The notes under the pieces: generated by a model | Told to the model about the DNA's origin: nothing | Databases searched by the model: none | The model's input: the letters and a program-made list of their open reading frames with translations, nothing else | In this document: positions 1 to 8,621 of the stretch, one piece after another | How positions within the stretch are numbered: position 1 is the first letter of the stretch | Layout of the letters: every line of letters starts with the position of its first letter | NCBI GenBank assembly: GCA_016872495.1 | Contig: VGZT01000010.1 | Span: forward strand, 1 to 59,102 | DNA from: SAR202 cluster bacterium | Lineage (GTDB): Bacteria; Chloroflexota; Dehalococcoidia; Lucifugimonadales; Lucifugimonadaceae | Length of the DNA stretch: 59,102 bases | Reading direction: 5' to 3' | Made by a program: the position numbers and the translations under genes

Positions 1-344
1 CAGAGATCCTGGCGCCCAGCGAAATCACGCGTGGTCCGGTGTGCAGTACGGCCCCGGCAACGAATCGGCCTCCAAGTTGGTCGCGCAGCCAGACAAGATG
101 CACGGCGACTTCGCGCCCCGGGGCTGACCGCCGACGCTACGACCTCAGGTTGGCCCTCGAGCAATTCCCCGAACGGATGGGCGATGCGTCGCCTGGAAGG
201 AACGACAGATCGCTCCTGCGATCCAGACCGGTCATCGGAGGGCGATTTGAAGACTACCGGCGTTGGCTGAATTCGGTGTGGAGGCCGGCGTGATCGTGGT
301 CGAGAGGGCGACACATAACAATCTTTTCTAGGCGATGCGCGCGG
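1..344. other. No convincing gene at left edge
   Basis: Short open frames exist on both strands but none has a recognisable motif, a good ribosome site or a coherent neighbour. A short plus-strand frame from the window edge to a stop near position 126 could be the tail of a gene cut by the edge, but its composition is not persuasive. Confidence 0.4.
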
Positions 345-373
345 TTGACGGACGTGGCCGACGCGGCTATGTT
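345..373 (+). promoter_or_regulatory. Sigma-70-like promoter of first ABC operon
   Basis: TTGACG at 345-350 and TATGTT at 368-373 are separated by exactly 17 bases. Transcription would start near 380, just upstream of the substrate-binding-protein start. Each hexamer is close to the bacterial housekeeping consensus. This is a sequence match only. Confidence 0.55.
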
Positions 374-413
374 ACGCGCCTCTTTCTGAAGGATGAATCG
401 CGGGAGGCAAGCG

Positions 414-2351
414 TTGAGGTCATCTCGTGCAATTCGGCCCTGGATCGCGGTCGCAGGGGCCAGCTTGACGGCGCTCACCATCCTGGCGTGCGGAGGCGGC
501 GCTGAGGCCACCCCGCAGATAATCGTTCAGACGGTCGTGGTCGAAAAACCGGTTGCTCAGACGGTCGTGGTCGAAAAACCGGTTGCTCAAACGGTCGTGG
601 TCGAAAAACAGGTCGAGAAGGTCATGGTGGTCACCGCAACTCCGGTTCAGCCACCGACCTCAACAGCGGTTCCAGCCGCCAAGCCCGCCCCTCCTTCCAA
701 GCAGAAGGCGGGGGAGATCATCTGGGCGGTGAACACGTTTGGCTCCGCTGGCGGAGGTTTCAACGCGAAGGCGCTTTGCTGCTCCTCCAACGCGATGAGC
801 ATCAGCGAAACGCTCTTCAAGACGACCAAGCAGGCCGACGTGTCGCCGTATCTGGCTGAGTCTTGGTCGCTGGACGGGGACGCCAAGTCTGTGACGGTGA
901 AGCTGCGGCAAGGCGTCCAGTTCCACAAGGGCTTCGGCGCAATGACCGCCGACGACGTCGTCTGGAGCTACAACGACTCCAATCCCAGCACCTCGGTGAA
1001 GTTTGGGAGCGGCATCCCCAGCATCACGGACAGCGGAGGGTCGTGGACCGCGCTCCTTGGTACGAACCCTCTGGAGAAGATCGACCCTTACACGGTCAAG
1101 ATCACGTTTACCAACTTCGACCCCCTCTGGCCGATATGGCATTTCGGCTCGGACGGCCTCCAGGCGGGAGTGCTCAGCAAGAAGGCCTTCGACCAGAAGG
1201 GGGCCGATTGGAACACAGATAACGTGGTGGCCACCGGACCGTTCGAGGTGACTACCTTCGTGAGGCAGGACCGCGTGGTAGCTGAAGCAGTCACCCAGCA
1301 TTGGCGCAAGGTGCCGCAACCCAAGAAAATCACGCAGATCCTTGTCCCCGACGAAACCGTCCGGCAAGCGATGATGCTTGCGGGCGAGGCCGATATCGCG
1401 ACGATGGATCTGGGCAAGATACCGGCGATGCAGCGGAACGGGATGACCGCTGTGAGCAACGGTAATGCCAACATCTATTCCATCTGGTTCACGGGCAACC
1501 TGTGGGAGACGACGCACCCGACTACCGGCGTAAAGCTCGACCTCACGACTTACGCTGCTGATCAGCCATGGATCGGTAATCCGCATACCCCGAATGACGC
1601 AAACAACCCGCAGGGCATGGACGACATGGAGCAGGCGCGGCTCGTGCGATGGGCGCTAGCCATGGCAGTCGACCGCGACCTGATTAACCAGCGAGTCGTC
1701 AGCGGACTGGGTTGGGTTGCATACAATCCGTACTTCGACTGGAACCTCAAGGAGTGGAACGGCAAGTGGAAGGTACCCTACGACCCTAAGAAGGCTGGTG
1801 AGTTCCTCGACAAGGCTGGCTACCCGAAGAAGGCCGACGGCATCCGGTTCACCATACCCCTGTTCGGCTTTGAATATCCGCGCGGCGTTCCTCCGGCGAT
1901 CGTTGATGCAGTTGCAGGGATGTGGACGGAAGTCGGAGTTAAGGTCGACGTGTTCCATTACGACTATTCGATTTACCGTCCCAGCCTCGTGGGCAAGACA
2001 TCCGTCATTCCTTATATCGACTGGGATGCTACCGGGACATACTCAAACCATCCGTGGGACTGGCCTCGTGGCAACCAGTTGAGCGCCCTCTCGCGCGGCG
2101 GGAAAAGCCATTCCTTGGAACTTCCCCAGGCCACGCAGGCGCTCATCGAAGCCGGAAAGGAACCGGACCGGGAAAAGCGGATCGCCATTAACAACAAGTT
2201 CGCCGATTTTCTCTACGATTCCCAGGTTGGCGTTGCGACCATCGCGGCAGGCAGGTTCCTGGTCTATAACCCCAACAAGATCGCAAGCTGGCAGATGGAA
2301 CCAGGTATCCGCCAGCCGTTCAACACCCCCGAGAACATCGTCCTCAAGTAG
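414..2351 (+). CDS. Oligopeptide-type ABC substrate-binding lipoprotein (SBP family 5)
   Basis: Extracytoplasmic solute receptor of a peptide/nickel/opine-type ABC importer. A basic n-region, hydrophobic stretch and lipobox ending LTILAC give a lipid-anchored protein. After the Cys comes a Val/Glu/Pro linker with repeats of TVVVEKPVAQ, then a full-length SBP_bac_5 domain of about 530 residues. The TTG at 414 is preceded by GGGAGG with a 6-base gap, so it is preferred over the in-frame ATG at 393, whose ribosome site is too close. It heads an operon with two permeases; no ATPase follows. The ligand is unknown; genes downstream suggest an organic or sugar acid. Confidence 0.9.
   Translation: MRSSRAIRPWIAVAGASLTALTILACGGGAEATPQIIVQTVVVEKPVAQTVVVEKPVAQTVVVEKQVEKVMVVTATPVQPPTSTAVPAAKPAPPSKQKAGEIIWAVNTFGSAGGGFNAKALCCSSNAMSISETLFKTTKQADVSPYLAESWSLDGDAKSVTVKLRQGVQFHKGFGAMTADDVVWSYNDSNPSTSVKFGSGIPSITDSGGSWTALLGTNPLEKIDPYTVKITFTNFDPLWPIWHFGSDGLQAGVLSKKAFDQKGADWNTDNVVATGPFEVTTFVRQDRVVAEAVTQHWRKVPQPKKITQILVPDETVRQAMMLAGEADIATMDLGKIPAMQRNGMTAVSNGNANIYSIWFTGNLWETTHPTTGVKLDLTTYAADQPWIGNPHTPNDANNPQGMDDMEQARLVRWALAMAVDRDLINQRVVSGLGWVAYNPYFDWNLKEWNGKWKVPYDPKKAGEFLDKAGYPKKADGIRFTIPLFGFEYPRGVPPAIVDAVAGMWTEVGVKVDVFHYDYSIYRPSLVGKTSVIPYIDWDATGTYSNHPWDWPRGNQLSALSRGGKSHSLELPQATQALIEAGKEPDREKRIAINNKFADFLYDSQVGVATIAAGRFLVYNPNKIASWQMEPGIRQPFNTPENIVLK
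531..612 (+). repeat. 30-bp tandem repeat in the lipoprotein linker
   Basis: Units at 531-560 and 561-590 plus a partial unit from 591 encode the repeated Val-Glu-Lys-Pro linker behind the lipobox. The two full units differ only at the last base, so copy number could change by slippage in steps of ten residues without shifting the frame. Confidence 0.85.
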
Positions 2352-2377
2352 CCGCAACGAATCGATGGCCACCACGA

Positions 2378-2414
2378 CGGCCGGGCTTCCACATTCCTCC
2401 GGGAGGCCCGGCCG
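2378..2414 (+). promoter_or_regulatory. Hairpin between binding protein and first permease
   Basis: The arms CGGCCGGGC (2378-2386) and GCCCGGCCG (2406-2414) form a 9-bp perfect stem with a 19-base loop. There is no T-run, so it looks like an mRNA stabiliser or partial attenuator, a common way to make more binding protein than permease, rather than a full terminator. Confidence 0.5.
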
Positions 2415-2455
2415 GTCCTCGGTCGCGGGCAATGCATTCGCGGGTATTACCTTCG

Positions 2456-3403
2456 ATGCGTAGATTCCTTGTCCGGCGCGGGGTATTCGCGGTCTTCACG
2501 CTCTGGGGAGTGACGATCATCGTCTTCGGCCTGTCTCGCCTGGGTCCTGACCCTCTTCTGATGTTCGTCCGCGAGAGCTCTTACGGCCTGAGCGAAGAGA
2601 CCGCGACAGCTTTGAGAGAAAAATGGGGACTGGACCGCCCGCTTGCCGTTCAGTACTTGATCTGGCTTGGGCGTGTAGCACAGGGCGACCTGGGAGAGAG
2701 CATCTCATCCGGCCGCAAGGTCACGACCACGATTCGAGAGACCGTCGGCAACACGCTTCAGCTTGGTGTAGGCGCGTGGCTTCTCGCCACCGTGACCGGA
2801 ATCCCGCTTGGCGTACTGTCCGCGGTAAGAAGGGGCAGCACCGCCGACTACGCCGGGAGAACGGTAGCACTCCTCGGCCAGGCAACTCCCCCGTTTTGGC
2901 TCGCCCTGCTGGCGATCCTGATATTCGCGATCGCATTCGGCTGGCTACCGGTGGCGACGAAACTTCGAGAGGGGCCCGTCTGGGAGCAGGCCAGGTACTT
3001 CATCCTGCCTACCGTCGTTCTCGCATTCCACCCGATGGCAACGTACCTTCGCTTGACCCGGTCGGCGATGCTCGAGGTCCTTGACTCCGAGTACATCAAG
3101 CTGGCACGAGCAAAAGGGGTTAAGGCACCCAAGGTCCTCTGGAAGCACGCCTTTCGTAACGCGCTGATCCAGCCTGTCACGACGTCGGCGCTTATCTTCG
3201 CGTCATTCATTACCGGCGCCATCTTTGTGGAGACAGTCTTCGCATGGCCGGGCCTGGGTCGGCTTGCCGCACGCGCGACCTTCGATAACGACTTCCCGGT
3301 ACTCGCGGGAGTGGTGCTCTTGTTCGGGGTGATCTACCTCGTCCTGAATTTCCTCGCCGACGTGTCTTATGTCGTGATTGATCCCAGGATCCGGTTAGAC
3401 TGA
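2456..3403 (+). CDS. ABC transporter permease, DppB/OppB type
   Basis: Inner-membrane permease subunit of the peptide-type importer. The start at ATG 2456 (MRRFLVRRG) matches the usual N-terminus, a basic tail then TM1; an ATG at 2432 is also in frame. It has the family features: an N-terminal TM, a periplasmic stretch with GLDRPLAVQY, further TM segments, and the cytoplasmic coupling (EAA) loop around EYIKLARAKGVK-KVLWKHAFRNAL. It ends with the typical YVVIDPRIR tail. The second permease begins 3 bp after the stop, so the two are co-translated partners. Confidence 0.92.
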   Translation: MRRFLVRRGVFAVFTLWGVTIIVFGLSRLGPDPLLMFVRESSYGLSEETATALREKWGLDRPLAVQYLIWLGRVAQGDLGESISSGRKVTTTIRETVGNTLQLGVGAWLLATVTGIPLGVLSAVRRGSTADYAGRTVALLGQATPPFWLALLAILIFAIAFGWLPVATKLREGPVWEQARYFILPTVVLAFHPMATYLRLTRSAMLEVLDSEYIKLARAKGVKAPKVLWKHAFRNALIQPVTTSALIFASFITGAIFVETVFAWPGLGRLAARATFDNDFPVLAGVVLLFGVIYLVLNFLADVSYVVIDPRIRLD

Positions 3404-3406
3404 GCG

Positions 3407-4306
3407 ATGGCGACCGCAAAGGCTGCCAGAATGTTGCGCATGGAACAGCCGGGCCTCGCGCTGAGGTCCTGGCAGCTCGTCCGCCGGTATCCTGTCGTAC
3501 CTGGCGCAATACTCGCAGCCTTGGTCGTGTGTGCGATCTTCGCTCCGCTTGTCAGTCCGCATGATCCGGGAAAGCGCGATCTGAGGCTGCAAGACATTCC
3601 GCCGGCCTGGATGAAGGAGGGAGACCGAGCCTATCTGCTGGGAACAGACAACCAGGGCCGGGATGTCCTCAGCAGGATCCTCTATGGAGCCAGGATCTCC
3701 CTCCTCGTATCAGCCATCGCGGTGACCGTCGGCCTTGGCGCGGGTACCGCGTCCGGGTTGTTGGCTGGTTATTTCGGCGGCTTCACCGACGAGGCGATCA
3801 TGAGACTTGTGGACCTGTGGTCCGCAATTCCGTTCCTCTTGCTCGCACTCGTGGTCGCGGTGACCGCAGGGCCCAGCCTTATTACGGTCATCTTGCTTCT
3901 GGCTTTTGCGGGTTGGTCCGCCGGGGCTAGGAATATCCGCGGCGAGGTGCTCGCTGTCAAGACACGCGACTACGTAGCATTCGCTCGCCTTTCAGGGGCG
4001 TCTCACCTGCGGGTAATGATCCGGCACATTCTCCCCCAGGTTCTCCACGTAATCCTCGTCATAACGACGCTGCGCACGGGTGGACTGATCATCGCCGAGG
4101 CGGGTCTCAGCTTCCTGGGTGTCGGCGTGCCGGCATCTACCCCGACGTGGGGCGTGATGATCGGTGAGGGTCAGCGCTTCCTGCTAACCAACTGGTGGCA
4201 GTCGATATTCCCGGGCGTAGCGATCTCGCTGACAGTGGTTTCGATGAACTTCATCGGAGACTGGCTCAGGGACTATTTCGACCCGCATCTGAGACAGACC
4301 AGGTAG
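3407..4306 (+). CDS. ABC transporter permease, DppC/OppC type
   Basis: Second membrane subunit, 299 residues, pairing with the preceding DppB-type protein. Seen are the N-terminal TM, the LGTDNQGRDVLSRILYGAR motif typical of OppC-type permeases, the EAA loop near DYVAFARLSGASHLRVMIRHILP, and a C-terminal DYFDPHLR tail. No ATP-binding subunit follows; the operon passes instead to sugar-acid enzymes, so an ATPase must come from elsewhere, possibly the pair at 49.8-51.8 kb. Confidence 0.92.
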   Translation: MATAKAARMLRMEQPGLALRSWQLVRRYPVVPGAILAALVVCAIFAPLVSPHDPGKRDLRLQDIPPAWMKEGDRAYLLGTDNQGRDVLSRILYGARISLLVSAIAVTVGLGAGTASGLLAGYFGGFTDEAIMRLVDLWSAIPFLLLALVVAVTAGPSLITVILLLAFAGWSAGARNIRGEVLAVKTRDYVAFARLSGASHLRVMIRHILPQVLHVILVITTLRTGGLIIAEAGLSFLGVGVPASTPTWGVMIGEGQRFLLTNWWQSIFPGVAISLTVVSMNFIGDWLRDYFDPHLRQTR

Positions 4307-4333
4307 GGCCTTCGACAGGAGCACCGACGGTCG

Positions 4334-4843
4334 GTGAAACGGATAGACGGCATAGTGCAGATCATTCCCACGCCGTTCCACTCAAATCGACAACATTCGA
4401 ATTTCTGCCGGGCGAAGCTGGAGGAACCGCTGATGGCCGACAAGGTCATTGCGATCCGCGAACGGATCGGGAGCCGGGCAGGCATTCTCGAAGGCTGGGG
4501 CGGGATGTACTTGCTGGAATTGATGCCGCACAGGATCTGCGGGGTGATGCCAGGCGTGCCGCTGATCGAACTCCCTGCCATGGCATACGGGCTGCGCAAG
4601 TCAGGCAGGAATGCCGAAACCGTACAGCTGAACGGCACCGTCTCGCCGTTCATCAGCTTCACCTTGCAGAACCTCGAAGTCTTCTGGCACGCGGAAAAAC
4701 GCCTGCCGGCCATGCGCGGTCTCCTGGAGAGTCCGCCGGTCCGGAACTCCACCTGCACACTTTCAGACCGGAACGCCGAATACGCGAATCTCCTTTGCGA
4801 GCAAGTTCTTGATGTCATCGAGAAAGCGGGGAACAGCTATTGA
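4334..4843 (+). pseudogene. Internally deleted DapA-family (dihydrodipicolinate synthase-like) gene
   Basis: The first 17 residues (MKRIDGIVQIIPTPF) match the extreme N-terminus of the DapA/NAL lyase family, usually about 300 residues. The reading then jumps to FCRAKLEEPLMADK, which corresponds to the region around the Schiff-base lysine near residue 160, followed by a normal C-terminal half (GGMYLLE, CGVMPG). About 140 internal residues, including the catalytic tyrosine strand of the barrel, are missing with the frame kept. The barrel cannot fold normally, so I call it broken, although the frame is open. Its stop overlaps the TTG start of the next gene. Confidence 0.7.
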
Positions 4844-6006
4844 AGATCACCGATGTCAAGGTCCACATGTTCGGCGCAACCGCAGCCGATGGGGTCACGC
4901 GTCGCCGGAACTGGATCTTTGTCGAGGTCGTAACCGACGAAGGTATCAACGGCATTGGAGAAGCAACTACCGAGTACCACGAAATGGCGGTAAAGGCGCA
5001 GATCGAGACGGAGTTGAGACCGCGCCTGCTCGGTCAGGATCCGACCGATGTCGCGCGTATCTGGACCATGGGATTCCGCGATTTTTGGTGGCGCATGGGA
5101 GTCGTTCACACGAGCGCCATGAGCGGGATCGACATGGCGCTCTGGGATATAAAAGGCAAGGCAGCCGGGCTGCCGGTGTTCAAGCTACTCGGCGGGCGCG
5201 CGCGGGACTATATACGGCTGTACGCCAGGGGTGACCTGGGTCTGGGCAGTATCGCCGAGGAGGCCAGAGAAGCCGTCAAGCATGGTTTCGACGCCTTCAA
5301 GTACGGACCGTTCAGCTTTGTTACACCCTTTGATGAACTCCGACACGCGAGATCGACGATCGAAGAAGCTCATCAGATCAGAATGGCGGTCGGGCCGAAT
5401 GTGGATGTCATGTTGGATGCGGCAGGAGTTTTTTCTCCCGTCGCGGCCCATTTCCTGATCGAAGGATTGCGCGACGTGCCCATGTTCTTCGTGGAGGAAC
5501 CTACGAATCAGGATACCGTCGACCCTACATTTCGCCTCAAGCAGGCATTTCCGGACGTTCGGATCGCGCTCGGCGAACGCTTCAACACCCGGTGGGCGTT
5601 TCGCGACTGGTTCGAGAGACAGGCAATCGACGTGTGCCAGGTCGACATAAGCCATACCGGCGGCATCTCCGAACTCATGAAAGTCGCCCATTACGCTGAG
5701 GTCTACGGCATTCGCATCGCGCCACATAACCCGTACGGACCAGTAGCGCTTGCGGCTGCGGCCCACTGCGCCGCCGCGATGCAGAACTTCCTGATCCTCG
5801 AGCATTGCCGGTACCCTCAATGGGAGAAGATCCAGAAGGTTCGCGTGCCGATCAAGGAAGGCCGAGTTCTCGTGGATGCCCTTGCTGGGCGACCGGGGCT
5901 TGGAATCGAGCTTGAGTTCGACTACATCGACAAGACGCCGTACGTCCACGTCCCATTGATGAAGCGCCAGTACGTGCAGAAAGACGGATCCTGGCCGATG
6001 ATCTAG
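4840..6006 (+). CDS. Mandelate racemase/muconate lactonizing enzyme family protein
   Basis: Enolase-superfamily enzyme of 388 residues, likely a sugar-acid dehydratase. It starts at TTG 4840, overlapping the previous TGA. The N-terminal capping domain begins MKITDVKV; the barrel shows metal ligands D193 (MLDAAG), E219 (FVEEP) and E246 (LGERF), and a catalytic-type H296 in APHNPYGP, as in galactonate-dehydratase-like members. K154 is in KYG rather than the usual KxK. The DxH found after the first ligand in galactonate dehydratase is here DAA, so the acid/base set is altered. The substrate is not predictable with confidence. Confidence 0.88.
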   Translation: MKITDVKVHMFGATAADGVTRRRNWIFVEVVTDEGINGIGEATTEYHEMAVKAQIETELRPRLLGQDPTDVARIWTMGFRDFWWRMGVVHTSAMSGIDMALWDIKGKAAGLPVFKLLGGRARDYIRLYARGDLGLGSIAEEAREAVKHGFDAFKYGPFSFVTPFDELRHARSTIEEAHQIRMAVGPNVDVMLDAAGVFSPVAAHFLIEGLRDVPMFFVEEPTNQDTVDPTFRLKQAFPDVRIALGERFNTRWAFRDWFERQAIDVCQVDISHTGGISELMKVAHYAEVYGIRIAPHNPYGPVALAAAAHCAAAMQNFLILEHCRYPQWEKIQKVRVPIKEGRVLVDALAGRPGLGIELEFDYIDKTPYVHVPLMKRQYVQKDGSWPMI

Positions 6007-6017
6007 GGAGCCTCCCT

Positions 6018-6598
6018 GTGAAGCCAGCCTGCTTGTACGACATCAGGTTCGGGCACGGCCTGCTGAAAGAGGCATGTCCGGAATGGCCTAACTTCATAGC
6101 AGTCACGACGCCGACTGCGATCAAGGTCACAGCTCGATTCCCGGCAAAATCCCCGGACGCGGCCATGAAGGTGGAGTGGCTCGACCGGACATACCTGAAC
6201 GAACTCGCCGCAGGCGCCCCAAATAGTGCAAGTCTGGTCGTCGGTATCGGTGGTGCCGCGCGCACGATGCCTCCAAGGTCGTTGCATTTAGGAGGAAGCT
6301 GCCGCCAATCCTCGTACCAACTGTGCTCTCCACCGGAGCAATCATCCTCGGATACATCGGGGCATACGACGGGTGGATCTCCGAGGGAGAGCTGAAAGAG
6401 CCCGACCTTAGCCATGCGTGCGTGGACCCAGAACATGTTCTGGTCGATTACGACCTCCTCCTGGACGGTCCCGGACGCATGAATACGGCCGGCATCGTGA
6501 TCGTGGCCCAGTCCATTCACCATGGCAGCGATCACCGAGCTCATGCCGGAACCATCCTGGGGGCGCACGGGGTCAATCCGCCGAACCTGGACGTGTAG
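6018..6598 (+). pseudogene. Frameshifted glycerol-1-phosphate dehydrogenase-like remnant
   Basis: Two frames together read as an iron-ADH/G1P-dehydrogenase fold. The first, from ATG 6018, runs to SLVVGIGGA (nucleotide-binding glycines). The sequence continues in another frame near 6260 with HDASKVVAFRRKLPPILVPT and then VLSTGAIILGYIGAYDGW to a stop at 6598. A VDYDLLLDGP stretch matches the family region before the metal-binding C-terminal domain, but that domain is missing. At least one frameshift and a C-terminal truncation leave about half of the usual 350 residues. It follows the enolase-type gene closely, so it probably once shared its operon. Confidence 0.65.
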
Positions 6599-6697
6599 GC
6601 CTACGGTCCTTAGATCGGCGAAGTCACCGGCTCCCGAGCGACCCCCGTTGCGGGCCGGTGCCTCGAGTCACCCGAGGGGCACCCATCAGGCCGGTCC

Positions 6698-7471
6698 CTA
6701 CCGGTTCCTCTCGTTTCGGACGAATAACCATGTGCCCGCGATCATGAACGCGATGAACATCCCCGCCATTACCGCCAGATTCAGTACCGGCGCGTCGACG
6801 ACCACCTGCGCATACTCCTCCTGCCCCGCGTAGAAAAGGCCGCGCAGCAGGTCGACCGGGTACCGGAGCGGCGAGGCACGCGACAGGACTTCCAGCCAGA
6901 TCGGGAGTCCCTTGATCGGCGTGAACACGCCGGCCAGAAAGAACTGGGGCAAGAAGACAAATGGAAACAGCTGATTTGCCACGCGCTGACTGGTGAGGTT
7001 GGCGAGCAACACGATCCCAAACGCCCCACCGACGAGGCAGGCCGCCAGGCCAATCACGAGCAGGCTGATCAGTTGCGAGAGCCCCAGGTTGATCCCGACC
7101 ACGAACCCGAAGGCGATGATCCCGGCACCTTGCACCATGGCGACCGCAGACTCGCCAAGGACCTTCCCGAACACGATGCTGTAGCGCGACACCGGTGAGA
7201 CGAATAGCTCCTGCGTGAAGTCGTTCTCGCGGTCTTCGAGCAACGAGATCACGCCGAGTGCGGACGACTGGAACAGGGTCTGTATGAACACGCCGGTGAA
7301 GGTGAAGGCGACCAGGTTGAATCCGATCTGCGAGCCCAGCCCGGCCTGGAGCATCCCGCCAAGCAGGGCGATCAGGACGAAGGGGAAGATCAGGCTCGTG
7401 ATGAGCCGCGTTCGGTCTTTGAGAAGCTTGATCAAGTCGCGGTAAGCGATCGTCAAAACTGCGCTAACCAT
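6698..7471 (-). CDS. ABC-2 type transporter permease
   Basis: Membrane subunit (257 residues) of a DrrAB-type exporter. It starts MVSAVLTIAYRDLIKLLKDRTRLI, a typical ABC-2 N-terminus before TM1, and shows about six hydrophobic segments with the ENDFTQELFVSPVSRY loop between TM2 and TM3 characteristic of the family. Its start overlaps the end of the upstream ATPase by 8 bp, so the two are translationally coupled. Such exporters move drugs, lipids or glycoconjugates; the cargo here is unknown. Confidence 0.9.
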   Translation of the reverse strand: MVSAVLTIAYRDLIKLLKDRTRLITSLIFPFVLIALLGGMLQAGLGSQIGFNLVAFTFTGVFIQTLFQSSALGVISLLEDRENDFTQELFVSPVSRYSIVFGKVLGESAVAMVQGAGIIAFGFVVGINLGLSQLISLLVIGLAACLVGGAFGIVLLANLTSQRVANQLFPFVFLPQFFLAGVFTPIKGLPIWLEVLSRASPLRYPVDLLRGLFYAGQEEYAQVVVDAPVLNLAVMAGMFIAFMIAGTWLFVRNERNR

Positions 7472-8345
7472 CGGGCCGGGCTCCCTCGACTATTGCCAGG
7501 TATGCATCCTCGAGGGTCGGCGCGTGGACCTTGAGCACGGTCAGCGGGGTCTCGATGGACTTGACGATCTGGTGGGGCGTCTTGCCCTTGAACGGAATAC
7601 GGAACGGCGGGCCGCCTTCGACCGTCAGGCCGAGGGTCTTGAGCTCGTCAAGCAGCCGTGACCGATCGCCGGAATCGATCAGCAAGTAGCTGTCGAGCAG
7701 CTGACTCTTCACCTCGGATGGCGTCCCGTCCGAAACCACTTTGCCCCGATTGATGATGCAGATGCGGTCCGCCTGTTCCGCTTCCTCCAGGTAGTGAGTG
7801 GTCAGGAGAACCGTGGTCCCGGTGTCGGCCCGGACTCTGGTCAGGTAGTGCCAGAGGCTCCTGCGACTCGAAGGGTCCAGTCCAATCGTGGGTTCGTCGA
7901 GGAAGAGCACCTTGGGTCGGTGAATGAGGCTACGGACGATCTCAATCTTGCGCTTCATGCCACCGGAGAAGGTGCTGATCGGCTTGAATATCTCGCCGCT
8001 GATGTCGAGGACTTCCGATAGCTCCTGCAGCTTCTCCTTGTAAGCGCGCGGCATCGCCGAGTAGGCCGGCCGAAACGGGTACAGCCCGTAGAGGGTGGCG
8101 TGGAAGCGGATGTTCTGCTCGGCAGTCAGCCTGAGGTCGAGGCTGGGCTTCTGAAAGATGATGCCGACCTTGCCCCTGACATCTGATGCCTGCTTCGCAA
8201 CGTCGCTTCCCGCAACGATCGCCGTGCCCGACGTCGGAGAGAGGGTGGTCGTCAGGATCGATATCGTCGTGGTCTTCCCCGCGCCGTTCGGTCCCAGGAG
8301 GGCGAACAACTCCCCGGGTTGCACCTTGAACGAGATGCCGTCCAC
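7464..8345 (-). CDS. ABC transporter ATP-binding protein, DrrA-like
   Basis: ATPase of the exporter. It has Walker A GPNGAGKTT, Q-loop FQKPSLD, signature FSGGMKRK, Walker B VLFLDEP and H-loop TTHYLEEAE, then a C-terminal extension typical of DrrA. The GTG at 8345 cuts off the first beta strand and the A-loop aromatic: in-frame homology (IIEVSNLVKRYRKATDNAV) continues upstream to an in-frame TGA near 8413, but that stretch has no ATG, GTG or TTG. The true start may be ATT at 8399 or CTG at 8381. Family and fold are certain; the start is not. Confidence 0.88.
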   Translation of the reverse strand: MDGISFKVQPGELFALLGPNGAGKTTTISILTTTLSPTSGTAIVAGSDVAKQASDVRGKVGIIFQKPSLDLRLTAEQNIRFHATLYGLYPFRPAYSAMPRAYKEKLQELSEVLDISGEIFKPISTFSGGMKRKIEIVRSLIHRPKVLFLDEPTIGLDPSSRRSLWHYLTRVRADTGTTVLLTTHYLEEAEQADRICIINRGKVVSDGTPSEVKSQLLDSYLLIDSGDRSRLLDELKTLGLTVEGGPPFRIPFKGKTPHQIVKSIETPLTVLKVHAPTLEDAYLAIVEGARPDG

Positions 8346-8482
8346 CGCGTTGTCGGTTGCCTTGCGGTAACGCTTGACCAGGTTGCTTACTTCAATAATC
8401 GGTTCGAACGGAGACCGCCTTCTAGTGCCACCGGGTCCTGATCAGACCATGCCTCATCCAGCCCCATGGTTTGGGGCGGCGC

Positions 8483-8516
8483 GAGCGTGAACGAGCTTCG
8501 AGTAGCTCGCACGCTC
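8483..8516. other. Nested inverted repeat between divergent genes
   Basis: Outer arms GAGCGTG (8483-8489) and CACGCTC (8510-8516) enclose inner arms GAGCT (8493-8497) and AGCTC (8504-8508) around a 6-base loop. It lies in the gap between the minus-strand exporter and the plus-strand ATPase gene. There is no T-run. It could be an operator or a structured leader; no function is assigned. Confidence 0.35.
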
Positions 8517-8621
8517 TGTCAATCGCCGCTCGTCCCGCTACCATCCAGCGCGGCGATCGACCCGCTGCGACACTTTGCCGCGTCCGCGACCGTGGCCCGC
8601 GTGGACTGACGATAGGAAGCG

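Noticed and set aside
531-612. Short regular repeats suggesting a CRISPR array
   Set aside because: The units are contiguous with no spacers, keep the reading frame and encode a lipoprotein linker.
660-1586. A 308-codon minus-strand frame
   Set aside because: Antisense to the first substrate-binding protein; the composition is that of a shadow.
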